NCBI GenBank assembly: GCA_001871685.1
Contig: MNVK01000075.1
Location: 1 to 31,951 of the forward strand
Direction of reading: 5' to 3'
DNA from: Nitrospirae bacterium CG1_02_44_142
GTDB taxonomy: Bacteria > Nitrospirota > Thermodesulfovibrionia > Thermodesulfovibrionales > UBA1546
Length of the DNA stretch: 31,951 bases
The notes under the pieces were generated by a model. The model was not told the DNA's origin. It searched no databases and saw nothing but the letters and a program-made list of their open reading frames with translations. Positions within the stretch are counted from its first letter, which is position 1. Every line of letters begins with the position of its first letter. Position numbers and translations under genes: made by a program. This document shows positions 23,478-31,434 of this stretch, in pieces.

Positions 23478-25248
23478 ATTCCTTTTTCACTGCCTTGAAT
23501 TTGCATACATCAAAACAGGCCCCGCACTTAACGCATACCGCAGGGTCTATCTTATGTAGTTTCTTTTTCTCCCCTGTTATGGCCTTTGATGGGCAGGCCC
23601 TCAAGCACGCCCCGCACCCTTTGCAGAATTCTTCAAGGATGTAATAAGTAAGCAGCTCCTTGCAGACTGCCGCAGGGCATTTTCCTTTTAAATGCGCTTC
23701 GTATTCATTTCTGAAATATTTAATGGTGCTCAGCACAGGATTCGGGGCTGTCTGCCCGAGTCCGCATAATGATGCGGATTTAATATCCCTGCTCAGTTTT
23801 TCAAGAAGTTCTATGTCTCCATCTCTCCCTTTGCCTTTTGTAATCCTGCTGAGAATTTCAAGAAGTCTTTTAGTGCCTATCCTGCACGGGACGCATTTGC
23901 CGCATGATTCAGACTGAGTAAACTGGAGGAAGTACTGCGCCATGTTTACCATACAGTTGTCTTCATCAAGGACAATCATGCCGCCTGAACCTACGATAGA
24001 GCCGACCCGCGCAAGGGACTCGTAATCAACATTGATGTCAACCATATTGGCAGGTATGCAGCCTCCGGACGGGCCTCCTGTCTGGACTGCCTTCAGCGCC
24101 TTTCCTCCCTCAATCCCGCCGCCGATATCATAAATTATTTCTCTGAGGGTAATCCCCATCGGCACCTCTATAAGTCCTGTATTCTTTACCTTGCCTGTAA
24201 GCGCAAATACCTTGGTCCCTTTTGATTTTTCCGTTCCGTAGGAAGAATACCAGGCGGAACCTTTTTTGATAATATACGGAATGTTCGCCAGTGTTTCTAC
24301 ATTATTTATAACAGTAGGCTTTCCCCACAAACCCTGGAAAACAGGGTAGGGCGGTTTTGGCCTCGGCATCCCCCGCTGTCCCTCTATGGAGGCTATAAGA
24401 GCTGTTTCTTCGCCGCACACAAAGGCCCCGGCGCCGAGTTTAAGCTGTATATCAAACTTGAGTTTAGAGCCGAAAATATTACTGCCGAGGAATCCTCTTT
24501 CATGCGCATCCTTAATGGCATATTTCAGTCTTTCCACCGCTAAAGGATACTCAGCCCTGATATAGACGTAGCCCCTGCTTGCGCCTATGGCATAAGAGCC
24601 TATCAGCATTCCCTCTATAACAGCATGAGGATTGCCTTCTATAACCGCCCTGTCCATAAAGGCCCCGGGGTCGCCTTCATCGGCATTGCAGATTATATAT
24701 TTTTGTCCGGCCGCGGTTTTTCTACAGGCCTCCCACTTAACGCCTGTTGGAAATCCGGCGCCTCCCCTGCCGCGCAGCCCTGAATTTTTAATCTCTGCTG
24801 TTACAGCCTCAGGGGTCATCCCGGCAAATACCTTTTCCGCCGCTTTATATCCGCCTTCCGAGATATAAGAATCTATATTCTCGTAATCTATCCTGCCGCA
24901 ATCAGAAAGAACAACCTTCACCTGTTTTTTGTAAAAATTATGATAGTTCTCATCTGCAGTCCATTCTGCTACCGGCAGGTTTCCGATAATATGCTCAGAT
25001 ACAATTCTCCGGACCATTTCAGGTTTGACGGACTGGTATGTTGTTTTTGCCCCGTCAATAATCAAGTCCACGAGAACGTCCTTTGAACACAGGCCGAAAC
25101 AACCGACCTTGTGCAGGGAACAGCCTTTGTGTATATCCGCAGAAACATTTGCCTGTCTGAGTTCTGATTCAAAGGCGGAGATTACTTCAGCTCCGCCTGA
25201 TGCAATTCCGCCCGGTCCCATGCATACCATTATCTTTACACTGCTCAT
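23476..25248 (-). CDS. NuoF-like NADH/FMN subunit of the formate dehydrogenase complex
   Basis: This 590-residue diaphorase subunit passes electrons between the FdhA clusters and NAD(H) via FMN. The N-terminal thioredoxin-like [2Fe-2S] domain has C9, C43, C50 and C54. The NADH/FMN domain shows GLRGRGGAGFPTG (157-169) and NADEGDPGAFMDR (188-200). The SLBB domain follows. A [4Fe-4S] site has C449, C452, C455 and C495. The C-terminal two-cluster ferredoxin domain has C542-C552 and C572-C582. This layout matches HydB-like subunits of NAD-reducing or bifurcating hydrogenases and formate dehydrogenases rather than plain complex I NuoF. The N-terminal domain has glycine where C-x4-C would put the second cysteine. 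The start overlaps the nuoE stop (ATGA). Confidence 0.93.
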   Translation of the reverse strand: MSSVKIMVCMGPGGIASGGAEVISAFESELRQANVSADIHKGCSLHKVGCFGLCSKDVLVDLIIDGAKTTYQSVKPEMVRRIVSEHIIGNLPVAEWTADENYHNFYKKQVKVVLSDCGRIDYENIDSYISEGGYKAAEKVFAGMTPEAVTAEIKNSGLRGRGGAGFPTGVKWEACRKTAAGQKYIICNADEGDPGAFMDRAVIEGNPHAVIEGMLIGSYAIGASRGYVYIRAEYPLAVERLKYAIKDAHERGFLGSNIFGSKLKFDIQLKLGAGAFVCGEETALIASIEGQRGMPRPKPPYPVFQGLWGKPTVINNVETLANIPYIIKKGSAWYSSYGTEKSKGTKVFALTGKVKNTGLIEVPMGITLREIIYDIGGGIEGGKALKAVQTGGPSGGCIPANMVDINVDYESLARVGSIVGSGGMIVLDEDNCMVNMAQYFLQFTQSESCGKCVPCRIGTKRLLEILSRITKGKGRDGDIELLEKLSRDIKSASLCGLGQTAPNPVLSTIKYFRNEYEAHLKGKCPAAVCKELLTYYILEEFCKGCGACLRACPSKAITGEKKKLHKIDPAVCVKCGACFDVCKFKAVKKE

Positions 25249-25709
25249 TGCGCTGCCTTCTTAAGCAACTTGAGTTCTTTCTTAAGTTTTTCCAATGTCA
25301 TTTTACCGTGTATCTTTTTATTGATTAGCACGACAGGCGCCATACTGCAGGTGCCAAGACATGCGACACGCTCAAGCGTAATCTCTCCGTTCTCAGTGGT
25401 ATCTTCATCATTTTTAAGATTCAATTCCATGGCGGCTGCGCTTATCAGTTTTTCGGAGCCTTTTACATGGCAGGCGGTGCCGCAGCAGGCTGTGACTATG
25501 TTTCTGCCTCTGGGTTTGAGATGGAACTGGGAGTAAAATGTTGTGACGCCGTAAAAACGGCTGGCGGGAACATCAAGTCTTTTGGAAAACCAGTTTACGG
25601 CGTCTTCTGGAATATAGCCGAACCGGGCCTCAATATTCTGAAGGATAGATATGAGATTGCCCTCATTTTCTATTTCTTCTTTCATAATCTTTTCAAGAGT
25701 TTTTTCCAT
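25245..25709 (-). CDS. NuoE-like [2Fe-2S] subunit of the formate dehydrogenase complex
   Basis: The 154-residue thioredoxin-like ferredoxin belongs to the NuoE/HydC/FdsG family. It binds one [2Fe-2S] cluster through C75, C80, C117 and C121 (C-x4-C and C-x3-C). GVTTFYSQFHL near 54-64 is the usual interaction segment. It pairs with the NuoF-like protein, whose start overlaps its stop by four bases. It is the first gene of the formate dehydrogenase operon. The ATG at 25709 has an aaagga site 13 bases upstream, longer than usual; a second ATG eight codons in is possible. Confidence 0.93.
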   Translation of the reverse strand: MEKTLEKIMKEEIENEGNLISILQNIEARFGYIPEDAVNWFSKRLDVPASRFYGVTTFYSQFHLKPRGRNIVTACCGTACHVKGSEKLISAAAMELNLKNDEDTTENGEITLERVACLGTCSMAPVVLINKKIHGKMTLEKLKKELKLLKKAAQ

Positions 25710-26001
25710 ACAAAAACAAAAAATTCCTTTCAGAAATGGGGCTTAAAATTAACACAGCAAGAGAAGGGCTGTCAATGCAGAAATAGAAATAAGTCAATAA
25801 GTTTTGATTATGTGTATTGCAGGATTTTATCAAGAACGGGGACAGTCCCTATGATTTTATGGCGTCTGATGGATAAAGATAAAAAGGGTTCTGCATTACT
25901 AAAAAGCGGACATTTCTAAATTGGCGGTACACCGTGTGCGAAAATACTTGACTTTTTTGTGTCTTGGCAATAAAATTTGACAAATACCGGAAGGAGTAAA
26001 T
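25710..26001. other. Divergent intergenic region, 292 bases
   Basis: This separates nuoE (minus) from the response regulator (plus). It holds one ggggacagtccct element (25838-25850), a relative of the gggactgtccc motif in rimO, and the promoter at 25948-25976. I see no convincing small gene, tRNA or riboswitch. No clear minus-strand promoter for nuoE was recognised. Confidence 0.5.
25948..25976 (+). promoter_or_regulatory. Sigma-70-type promoter for the response regulator
   Basis: TTGACT (25948-25953) and TAAAAT (25971-25976) are separated by 17 bases. Transcription would begin near 25983, giving a leader of about 19 bases that contains the ggaaggag ribosome site. Confidence 0.7.
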
Positions 26002-27051
26002 ATGGCGCATAAGCTGCTTCTTGCAGACGACAGTATCACGATACAGAAAGTTGTAGAGCTCGTCCTTGCAGATGAGGGGTTTGAAATAAAGGCGGTGAAC
26101 AACGGCGAGGAGGCGCTTGCCGCGCTTGAAACATTCAAGCCTGATATCGTCCTGGCAGATATAGAGATGCCGAAGATGAACGGGTATCAGTTGTGCGAAA
26201 AATTGAAGGCGCATCCTGTAACAAGGAATGTGCCTGTCATTCTTCTTTCAGGGGCCTTTGAGCCGCTTGACGAGGAACTTGCAAGGCATGTAAAGGCGGA
26301 CAGTTTTGTTATAAAACCATTTGAATCTCAGGAATTAATAAGCAAGATTAATGCATCTCTGGTATCTGCATCAACATTAGGGGAGGCGTCAGAAGCGGTG
26401 GAAGCAGAGGTGGCGGCAGAGCCTGCCGGAGCCGAAGAAGACCTCTGGGCCATGGAGGCAGTTGAAGGAGTCTCTATAGAGACCCCGGCAATAGAAGAAG
26501 TATCTGCGGAAGAAGAGGTTAGTATTGCCGAAGCGATAGAAGCCGCAGAGCAGGAAGAACTTGGCGCTGCCGGTGTATTTGAAGCTGCGGAAGAGGCAGT
26601 GATGGCAGAGGAAATAGCATCTCCTGTTATGGAAGCATCAGAAAAAGAGAGCATGGCGAGGGCAGTCCCGCCGGCGTTTAAGGAGCAGGTTATTCCTGCG
26701 GCAATGGAGGCGCCGGTCAGAAGAGAAATGCCCGCGGTGCAGCTTCCATCAAAAGAAGATATTATTCTTATGTTCAAGAAATCGTTTGACGAAAAAGTCG
26801 CATCGGCTCTTTCTGAGATAGACATTAAAAATGTGATGCTTGAGTCCCTTGCCCCGATATTAAAAGATTCAGTTGAGAAAATATTGTGGGAAATAGCTCC
26901 TGAACTTACCGAAAGACTGGTCAAGGAAGCGCTTCAGGGTTCATTCGCATCATTAGGCAAAGAAGTTGAAAAGATAATATGGGAGACTGTTCCTGATATT
27001 GCAGAGACTTTGATTGCAAAAGAGATAGAGAAGATAAAGTCAGAGATGTAG
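26002..27051 (+). CDS. Response regulator with Glu/Ala-rich linker and duplicated C-terminal helix motif
   Basis: The 349-residue product begins with a receiver domain (1-118): acidic pocket D9/D10, phospho-acceptor D53 in LADIEMP, S83 and K105. Residues about 122-245 are a low-complexity, strongly acidic Glu/Ala-rich linker. The C-terminal 100 residues are helical and contain a duplicated unit, VEKILWEIAPELTERLVKE and VEKIIWETVPDIAETLIAKE, about 30 residues apart. No DNA-binding, HD or GGDEF output domain is visible, so it probably acts by protein contacts. Similar tails occur in receiver proteins of motile delta-type bacteria (general recollection, not verified). A strong ribosome site precedes the ATG. 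valS begins one base after its stop, and no kinase is nearby. Confidence 0.85.
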   Translation: MAHKLLLADDSITIQKVVELVLADEGFEIKAVNNGEEALAALETFKPDIVLADIEMPKMNGYQLCEKLKAHPVTRNVPVILLSGAFEPLDEELARHVKADSFVIKPFESQELISKINASLVSASTLGEASEAVEAEVAAEPAGAEEDLWAMEAVEGVSIETPAIEEVSAEEEVSIAEAIEAAEQEELGAAGVFEAAEEAVMAEEIASPVMEASEKESMARAVPPAFKEQVIPAAMEAPVRREMPAVQLPSKEDIILMFKKSFDEKVASALSEIDIKNVMLESLAPILKDSVEKILWEIAPELTERLVKEALQGSFASLGKEVEKIIWETVPDIAETLIAKEIEKIKSEM

Positions 27052-27052
27052 T

Positions 27053-29773
27053 GTGGCGGAATTAAATAAGAGTTATATTCCCGAAGGGATAGAAGAAAAA
27101 TGGTATCAACTGTGGGTTAACGAGGGCTATTTCAAGCCTGAGATAAATCCCTCCGGAAAGCCCTATTCAATTGTAATCCCTCCCCCGAATGTTACAGGCT
27201 CGCTTCACATGGGGCACGCCCTTAACGCAACGCTTCAGGATGTTCTTGCAAGATGGAAAAGGATGTGCGGTTTCAGCGTGCTGTGGCTTCCGGGCATGGA
27301 CCACGCCGGCATTGCAACTCAGAATGTTGTTGAAAGACAGCTTTCAGGAGAGAAACTTACACGGCAGCAGCTCGGAAGGGAAGCCTTTATTGACAGGGTA
27401 TGGAAATGGAAGGCTGAATACGGCGGCAGGATAATACATCAGCTTAAGAAGCTCGGCGCATCGTGTGACTGGTCCAGGGAAAGGTTTACGCTTGATGAAG
27501 GACTCTCAAAGGCTGTCCGGGAGGTCTTTGTAAGGCTTTATGAGGAAGGGCTGATATACCGTGACAACAGATTGATAAACTGGTGTCCACGCTGTCAGAC
27601 CGCGTTATCCGACCTTGAAGTAGAGCATGATGAGCTTGACGGGACATTGACTTATATAAAATACCCTTTTTCAGACGGAAGCGGATATTTAACCGTTGCC
27701 ACTACAAGGCCTGAGACCATGCTTGGAGATACAGCGGTTGCCGTAAATCCCTCTGATGCCCGATACAAGGATTTTATAGGGAAAACAATTGCCCTGCCTC
27801 TTACAGACAGGAAGATACCTGTTGTTCCTGACAGCGCTGTTGATACGGCCTTCGGCACCGGCGCTGTTAAAGTGACGCCTGCCCATGACTTCAATGATGA
27901 GGCTATTGCAAAAAGACAGAACCCTTCGCTGCCTTTTGTCGTTGTCATAGGGAAAGAAGGCAAGATGACTCCTGATGCAGGGCTTAAGTATGAAGGACTT
28001 GACAGATATGAATGCAGAAAACGCGTTGTAAGTGATTTAAAAAACCTGCAATTTGTCGAAAAGGAAGAAAAACACCGGCATGCAGTAGGACACTGTTACA
28101 GGTGCAAGACAATAATAGAGCCTATGCCGACACTGCAGTGGTATGTGAATGTAGGGACGCTTGCAAGCGATGCGATGGACTCCGTTAGAAGCGGACAGAT
28201 AAGGATAATGCCCCAGTCATGGGAAAACTCATATTTCGGCTGGATGGAAAATATAAAGGACTGGTGCATTTCGCGTCAGATATGGTGGGGACACAGGATT
28301 CCTGTATGGTACTGCCAGAAAATGCAAAATGAAAAATGTAAAATGAAAAATGGGATTATTGTATCTCGGCAAACACCTGAGAGGTGTCCGTTCTGCGGCT
28401 CTAAAGAACTGGTTCAGGACGAGGATGTCCTGGATACCTGGTTTTCATCCGCGCTCTGGCCATTTTCCACATTCGGCTGGCCTGAACCCACTGATGATTT
28501 AAAAAAATTCTATCCGACGAGTGTTCTGGTAACTGCCTTTGATATCCTGTTTTTCTGGGTTGCGCGGATGATAATGATGGGGCTTAAATTTATGGGAGAC
28601 GCGCCTTTCAGGGATGTATATATACATGCGATTATCAGGGATTCATCGGGGCAGAAGATGTCAAAGTCAAAAGGCAATGTTATTGACCCTCTGATAATGA
28701 TAGATAAATACGGAGCGGACGCATTCAGGTTTACTCTATGCGCCTTTGCGGCGCAGGGCAGGGACATCAGATTCTCGGAAGAGAGGGTTGAGGGATACAG
28801 GCATTTTGTCAACAAACTGTGGAACGCAACGAGATTTATAATGATGAACATAAAGACAGATGAGGTAAATTCACCGATTCACCGATTCACCGATTCACCT
28901 CCTGTTGAACTCGGCCTGGCCAGCAGGTGGATACTGAGCAGGCTGGCTGGAACTGCCGAGGAAATAAACGCAGCGCTTGAAGAATATAGATTTAATGATG
29001 CGGCAAACAGCATCTATCATTTTATATGGCATGAGTTCTGCGACTGGTATATTGAGATGTCAAAGACTGAGATAAGCAGTCAGAAATCAACGGCTGGAGT
29101 TATACATCTCCTGCTTTATACGCTTGAAACCTCTCTGAAACTTCTTCATCCGTTCATGCCTTTTGTGACAGAAGAGATATGGCAGAGTATAAAACAGCTA
29201 TCATCCGCCTCAGGCGGAGTCAGCTATCAGCTAAAGGCTAAGAGCATTGTAATCGCTGAATATCCTCAATCGCTTCCAAGAGACCTTCAGGCAGAAAGAG
29301 AGATGTCTTATGTTATAGAGGCGATAACAGGCATAAGGACTGTCAGGAGCGAACTGAACATCTCGCCTTCTGTTGAGGTAAACGTATTAATAAAGACCTT
29401 TTCCTGTGAAGCATCGGATATCCTCAGAGCCAATCTGCATTACATTAAAAAACTCTCGCGGACAGCGGATGTAACAATTGGGGAGGATATAAAAAAGCCT
29501 GCGGATTCTGCTGTATGCGTGAAGGATTCCATGGAAGTTTACATCCCGATTAAAGGGCTTTTGAATATTGATGCGGAAATTGATAAACTTATAAAGGAAT
29601 CAAGAAAGGTTGAGGAGACGATGGCCTTCATTGACAGAAAATTGATGAATGAGGATTTTCTAAAGAAAGCGCCTAAGGATGTAGTTGAAAAGGAAAAAGC
29701 AAAGCACAGTGAACTTGCCGCAAAGAAGCAAAGGATAAAGGAGAACATTAATAAACTTAAAGCATCCGCCTGA
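27053..29773 (+). CDS. valS: Valyl-tRNA synthetase
   Basis: This class I synthetase charges tRNA-Val; its substrate tRNA is encoded at 70-145. The 906-residue product has HMGH (52-55, the HIGH motif) and KMSKS (535-539). The editing domain lies between them, and the C-terminal coiled-coil arm covers about 840-900. The start is GTG at 27053, one base after the preceding stop, with no strong ribosome site, so coupling is likely. Three segments are repeat-derived: about residues 422-433 (MQNEKCKMKNG), 606-617 (NSPIHRFTDSPP) and 715-726 (LSSASGGVSYQ). None touches a catalytic motif. The TGA stop lies inside a ccgcctgaggcgg palindrome. Confidence 0.95.
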   Translation: MAELNKSYIPEGIEEKWYQLWVNEGYFKPEINPSGKPYSIVIPPPNVTGSLHMGHALNATLQDVLARWKRMCGFSVLWLPGMDHAGIATQNVVERQLSGEKLTRQQLGREAFIDRVWKWKAEYGGRIIHQLKKLGASCDWSRERFTLDEGLSKAVREVFVRLYEEGLIYRDNRLINWCPRCQTALSDLEVEHDELDGTLTYIKYPFSDGSGYLTVATTRPETMLGDTAVAVNPSDARYKDFIGKTIALPLTDRKIPVVPDSAVDTAFGTGAVKVTPAHDFNDEAIAKRQNPSLPFVVVIGKEGKMTPDAGLKYEGLDRYECRKRVVSDLKNLQFVEKEEKHRHAVGHCYRCKTIIEPMPTLQWYVNVGTLASDAMDSVRSGQIRIMPQSWENSYFGWMENIKDWCISRQIWWGHRIPVWYCQKMQNEKCKMKNGIIVSRQTPERCPFCGSKELVQDEDVLDTWFSSALWPFSTFGWPEPTDDLKKFYPTSVLVTAFDILFFWVARMIMMGLKFMGDAPFRDVYIHAIIRDSSGQKMSKSKGNVIDPLIMIDKYGADAFRFTLCAFAAQGRDIRFSEERVEGYRHFVNKLWNATRFIMMNIKTDEVNSPIHRFTDSPPVELGLASRWILSRLAGTAEEINAALEEYRFNDAANSIYHFIWHEFCDWYIEMSKTEISSQKSTAGVIHLLLYTLETSLKLLHPFMPFVTEEIWQSIKQLSSASGGVSYQLKAKSIVIAEYPQSLPRDLQAEREMSYVIEAITGIRTVRSELNISPSVEVNVLIKTFSCEASDILRANLHYIKKLSRTADVTIGEDIKKPADSAVCVKDSMEVYIPIKGLLNIDAEIDKLIKESRKVEETMAFIDRKLMNEDFLKKAPKDVVEKEKAKHSELAAKKQRIKENINKLKASA
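28318..28352. repeat. aaaatgaaaaatg array inside valS
   Basis: Three degenerate units (aaaatgcaaaatgaaaaatg and on) encode MQNEKCKMKNG. It resembles the AT-rich repeat at 8519-8592. Confidence 0.5.
28871..28899. repeat. Tandem tcaccgat repeat inside valS
   Basis: Three exact tcaccgat-type units with a partial fourth encode SPIHRFTDSP. This is the reverse complement of the ggtgaatcgg arrays elsewhere. Confidence 0.75.
29195..29232. repeat. cagctatca-ccgcctcaggcgg-tcagctatcagct palindrome in valS
   Basis: This opposite-strand relative of the 38-bp repeats in thiL and the deacetylase gene encodes LSSASGGVSYQL in frame. Confidence 0.75.
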
Positions 29774-29779
29774 GGCGGA
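29765..29779. repeat. tccgcctgaggcgga palindrome forming the valS stop codon
   Basis: The TGA at its center is the valS stop. Its right arm runs into the ggaggt ribosome site of the next gene. Confidence 0.7.
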
Positions 29780-29789
29780 GGGAGGTAAT

Positions 29790-30275
29790 ATGGCAGCAAA
29801 GAGTAAAGATATTATCAAGGAGAAGGATGTGGAGATAATTGAGGCTGAATCCGTAAATATAAAACAAAGTTCTGTAAGGGCTGTTGACGGAGGCCATATT
29901 GAGATGCAGCAGGTAGGAGCCCTGAGCATTGACGGCGACAGGATTGAGGTTACGCAGGGCGCGGCATGTATTGTCAGAGGCAATGACGTAAGCCTGAATC
30001 AGAGCATCAGCGCGGTAACCGCAGGGAACAATGTATCGCTTAATTTTTCCATGTCTCCTATGGTGGTGTCAAAAGGAGAAGCGGTTTCCAATAAGAGCGC
30101 GGTGTGTGTTATGGCTGCAAGGAATATCAAGGTTAAGAACAGCGCATCAGTCCTGATGATTGCCAATAATGTTGAAGGCAATGTAACCACACTGTTTGAC
30201 TGGCGTGCGGCTCTTGCACTGGGAGCTGTTTTTGGGGGCGTCTGGGGGCTCTTCTCTCTGTTCAGGAAGAGATAA
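29790..30275 (+). CDS. Unrecognised repeat protein, predicted beta-solenoid with C-terminal membrane anchor
   Basis: I do not recognise a named family. The 161-residue product has about six or seven imperfect tandem units of 15-16 residues between residues 30 and 137. Examples are RGNDVSLNQSISAVT, AGNNVSLNFSMSPMV and AARNIKVKNSASVLM. Each unit has N/D followed by alternating hydrophobic residues, which suggests a short beta-helix. A C-terminal hydrophobic segment (about 140-157, ALALGAVFGGVWGLFSLF) ends with RKR, consistent with a tail anchor facing the cytoplasm. The fold is reminiscent of bactofilins but lacks their usual motifs. A strong ribosome site (ggaggtaat) precedes the ATG. It lies between valS and nadC and is probably cotranscribed with both. 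Confidence 0.75.
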   Translation: MAAKSKDIIKEKDVEIIEAESVNIKQSSVRAVDGGHIEMQQVGALSIDGDRIEVTQGAACIVRGNDVSLNQSISAVTAGNNVSLNFSMSPMVVSKGEAVSNKSAVCVMAARNIKVKNSASVLMIANNVEGNVTTLFDWRAALALGAVFGGVWGLFSLFRKR

Positions 30276-30278
30276 TAT

Positions 30279-31121
30279 ATGAGGATACCTCACAGTGTCA
30301 GCGAAATAATCCGCATAGCGCTTGAAGAGGATATAGGAAACGGCGATATTACGACTGCATTTCTTATACCCGAAGACAGCGAATCCAGGGCCTTAATAAT
30401 AGCAAAAGAAAATTTTGTTGTTGCCGGCATACCCTTCCTAAAAGAAGTTTTTAATTTATTTGATGGGGAAACTAAAGTTGATGTTTTTATCAATGACGGC
30501 TCCAAGGTGATGAAGGGGGATGTTATCGCCGAGGTCTCTGGAAGGACAAGGGTCCTGCTTTCAGGAGAAAGGGTCAGCCTTAATCTGCTTCAGCGCCTAT
30601 CAGGCATAGCAACGCTTACAAATATGTTTGTTGAAAAAGTAAGAGGGCTGCACGCAAAGATTGTGGATACAAGGAAGACAACACCCGGCCTCAGGTTCAT
30701 GGAAAAGTATGCCGTGAGGGCTGGAGGAGGGAACAATCACAGGTTCGGGCTTTTTGACGGCATATTGATAAAGGACAACCATATAGAGGCTGTCGGAAGC
30801 ATAACAGAGGCGCTGCGTCTGGCAAGTGAAGGGCATCATCTTGCGAAGATTGAGGTGGAGGTGGAAAATCTCAAGGAATTGAAAGAGGCAGTAGAAGAAG
30901 GCGCTGACATTGTGATGCTTGACAATATGTCTGTTAAGGATATGAAAGAGGCTGTAAAGATTGTTCACGCCTCTAAGAAAGATGTAATCCTGGAGGCGTC
31001 GGGGAATGTCAGTCTTGAGAACGTCAGAGAGGTTGCAGAGACCGGCGTGGATTTAATCTCAATAGGCGCCTTAACCCATTCGGCAACCGCAGTTGATATA
31101 AGCATGAAGATTGTAAAGTAA
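30279..31121 (+). CDS. nadC: Nicotinate-nucleotide diphosphorylase (carboxylating)
   Basis: The enzyme converts quinolinate and PRPP to nicotinate mononucleotide in de novo NAD synthesis. The 280-residue product has EEDIGNGDITT (15-25), LNLLQRLSGIATLT, the substrate-binding DTRKTTPGLR followed by EKYAVRAGGGNNHR, and ILIKDNH. VMLDNM and EASGNVSLENV mark the barrel C terminus. Length is normal. It begins four bases after the preceding stop, without a clear independent ribosome site. nadA and nadB are not in the window. Confidence 0.95.
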   Translation: MRIPHSVSEIIRIALEEDIGNGDITTAFLIPEDSESRALIIAKENFVVAGIPFLKEVFNLFDGETKVDVFINDGSKVMKGDVIAEVSGRTRVLLSGERVSLNLLQRLSGIATLTNMFVEKVRGLHAKIVDTRKTTPGLRFMEKYAVRAGGGNNHRFGLFDGILIKDNHIEAVGSITEALRLASEGHHLAKIEVEVENLKELKEAVEEGADIVMLDNMSVKDMKEAVKIVHASKKDVILEASGNVSLENVREVAETGVDLISIGALTHSATAVDISMKIVK

Positions 31122-31161
31122 GAATTCAATCCCTCCCTGAATAGGCGCTTTATAGGTTCAT

Positions 31162-31191
31162 TTGACAGCAAGGCCAAATTTGTGTTACATT
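31162..31191 (+). promoter_or_regulatory. Probable promoter of the CopG-PIN pair
   Basis: A perfect TTGACA (31162-31167) and TACATT (31186-31191) have an 18-base spacer. The leader would be about 18 bases and contains the aaaggag site. Confidence 0.6.
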
Positions 31192-31215
31192 GTCTTACAA
31201 AAGGAGAAGGGCGGG

Positions 31216-31434
31216 ATGAAAGACACAATCACAATAAGGCTGCCTGAAAAGCTTCAAAGAGAACTCAATACCGTTGTTAAAGCAGAAAAGACCTCCAAAA
31301 GCGAGATAATCAGAGATGCCGTTGCCCGCTATGTTGCTGTCAAGCGCTTCCAGCAATTGAGGAAAAAGGTTCTTCCTTTTGCCGAGGCAGAGGGCCTGAT
31401 TACGGATGAGGACATCTTCAAAACAATTTCATGA
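31216..31434 (+). CDS. Ribbon-helix-helix (CopG-like) antitoxin
   Basis: The 72-residue protein begins with the strand-helix-helix pattern TITIRLPEKLQRELNTVVKA, then SKSEIIRDAVARYV, which matches the CopG/MetJ fold. I chose the ATG at 31216, which follows a good aaaggag site; an upstream in-frame start at 31162 would lie inside the -35 box. Its stop overlaps the ATG of the PIN gene (ATGA). It should neutralise the toxin and repress the operon. Confidence 0.85.
   Translation: MKDTITIRLPEKLQRELNTVVKAEKTSKSEIIRDAVARYVAVKRFQQLRKKVLPFAEAEGLITDEDIFKTIS

Noticed and set aside
26328..26924. Long minus-strand open frame opposite the response regulator
   Set aside because: It is a shadow of the Glu/Ala-rich codons, giving a Ser/Ala-rich product, with no ribosome site and no recognisable domain.
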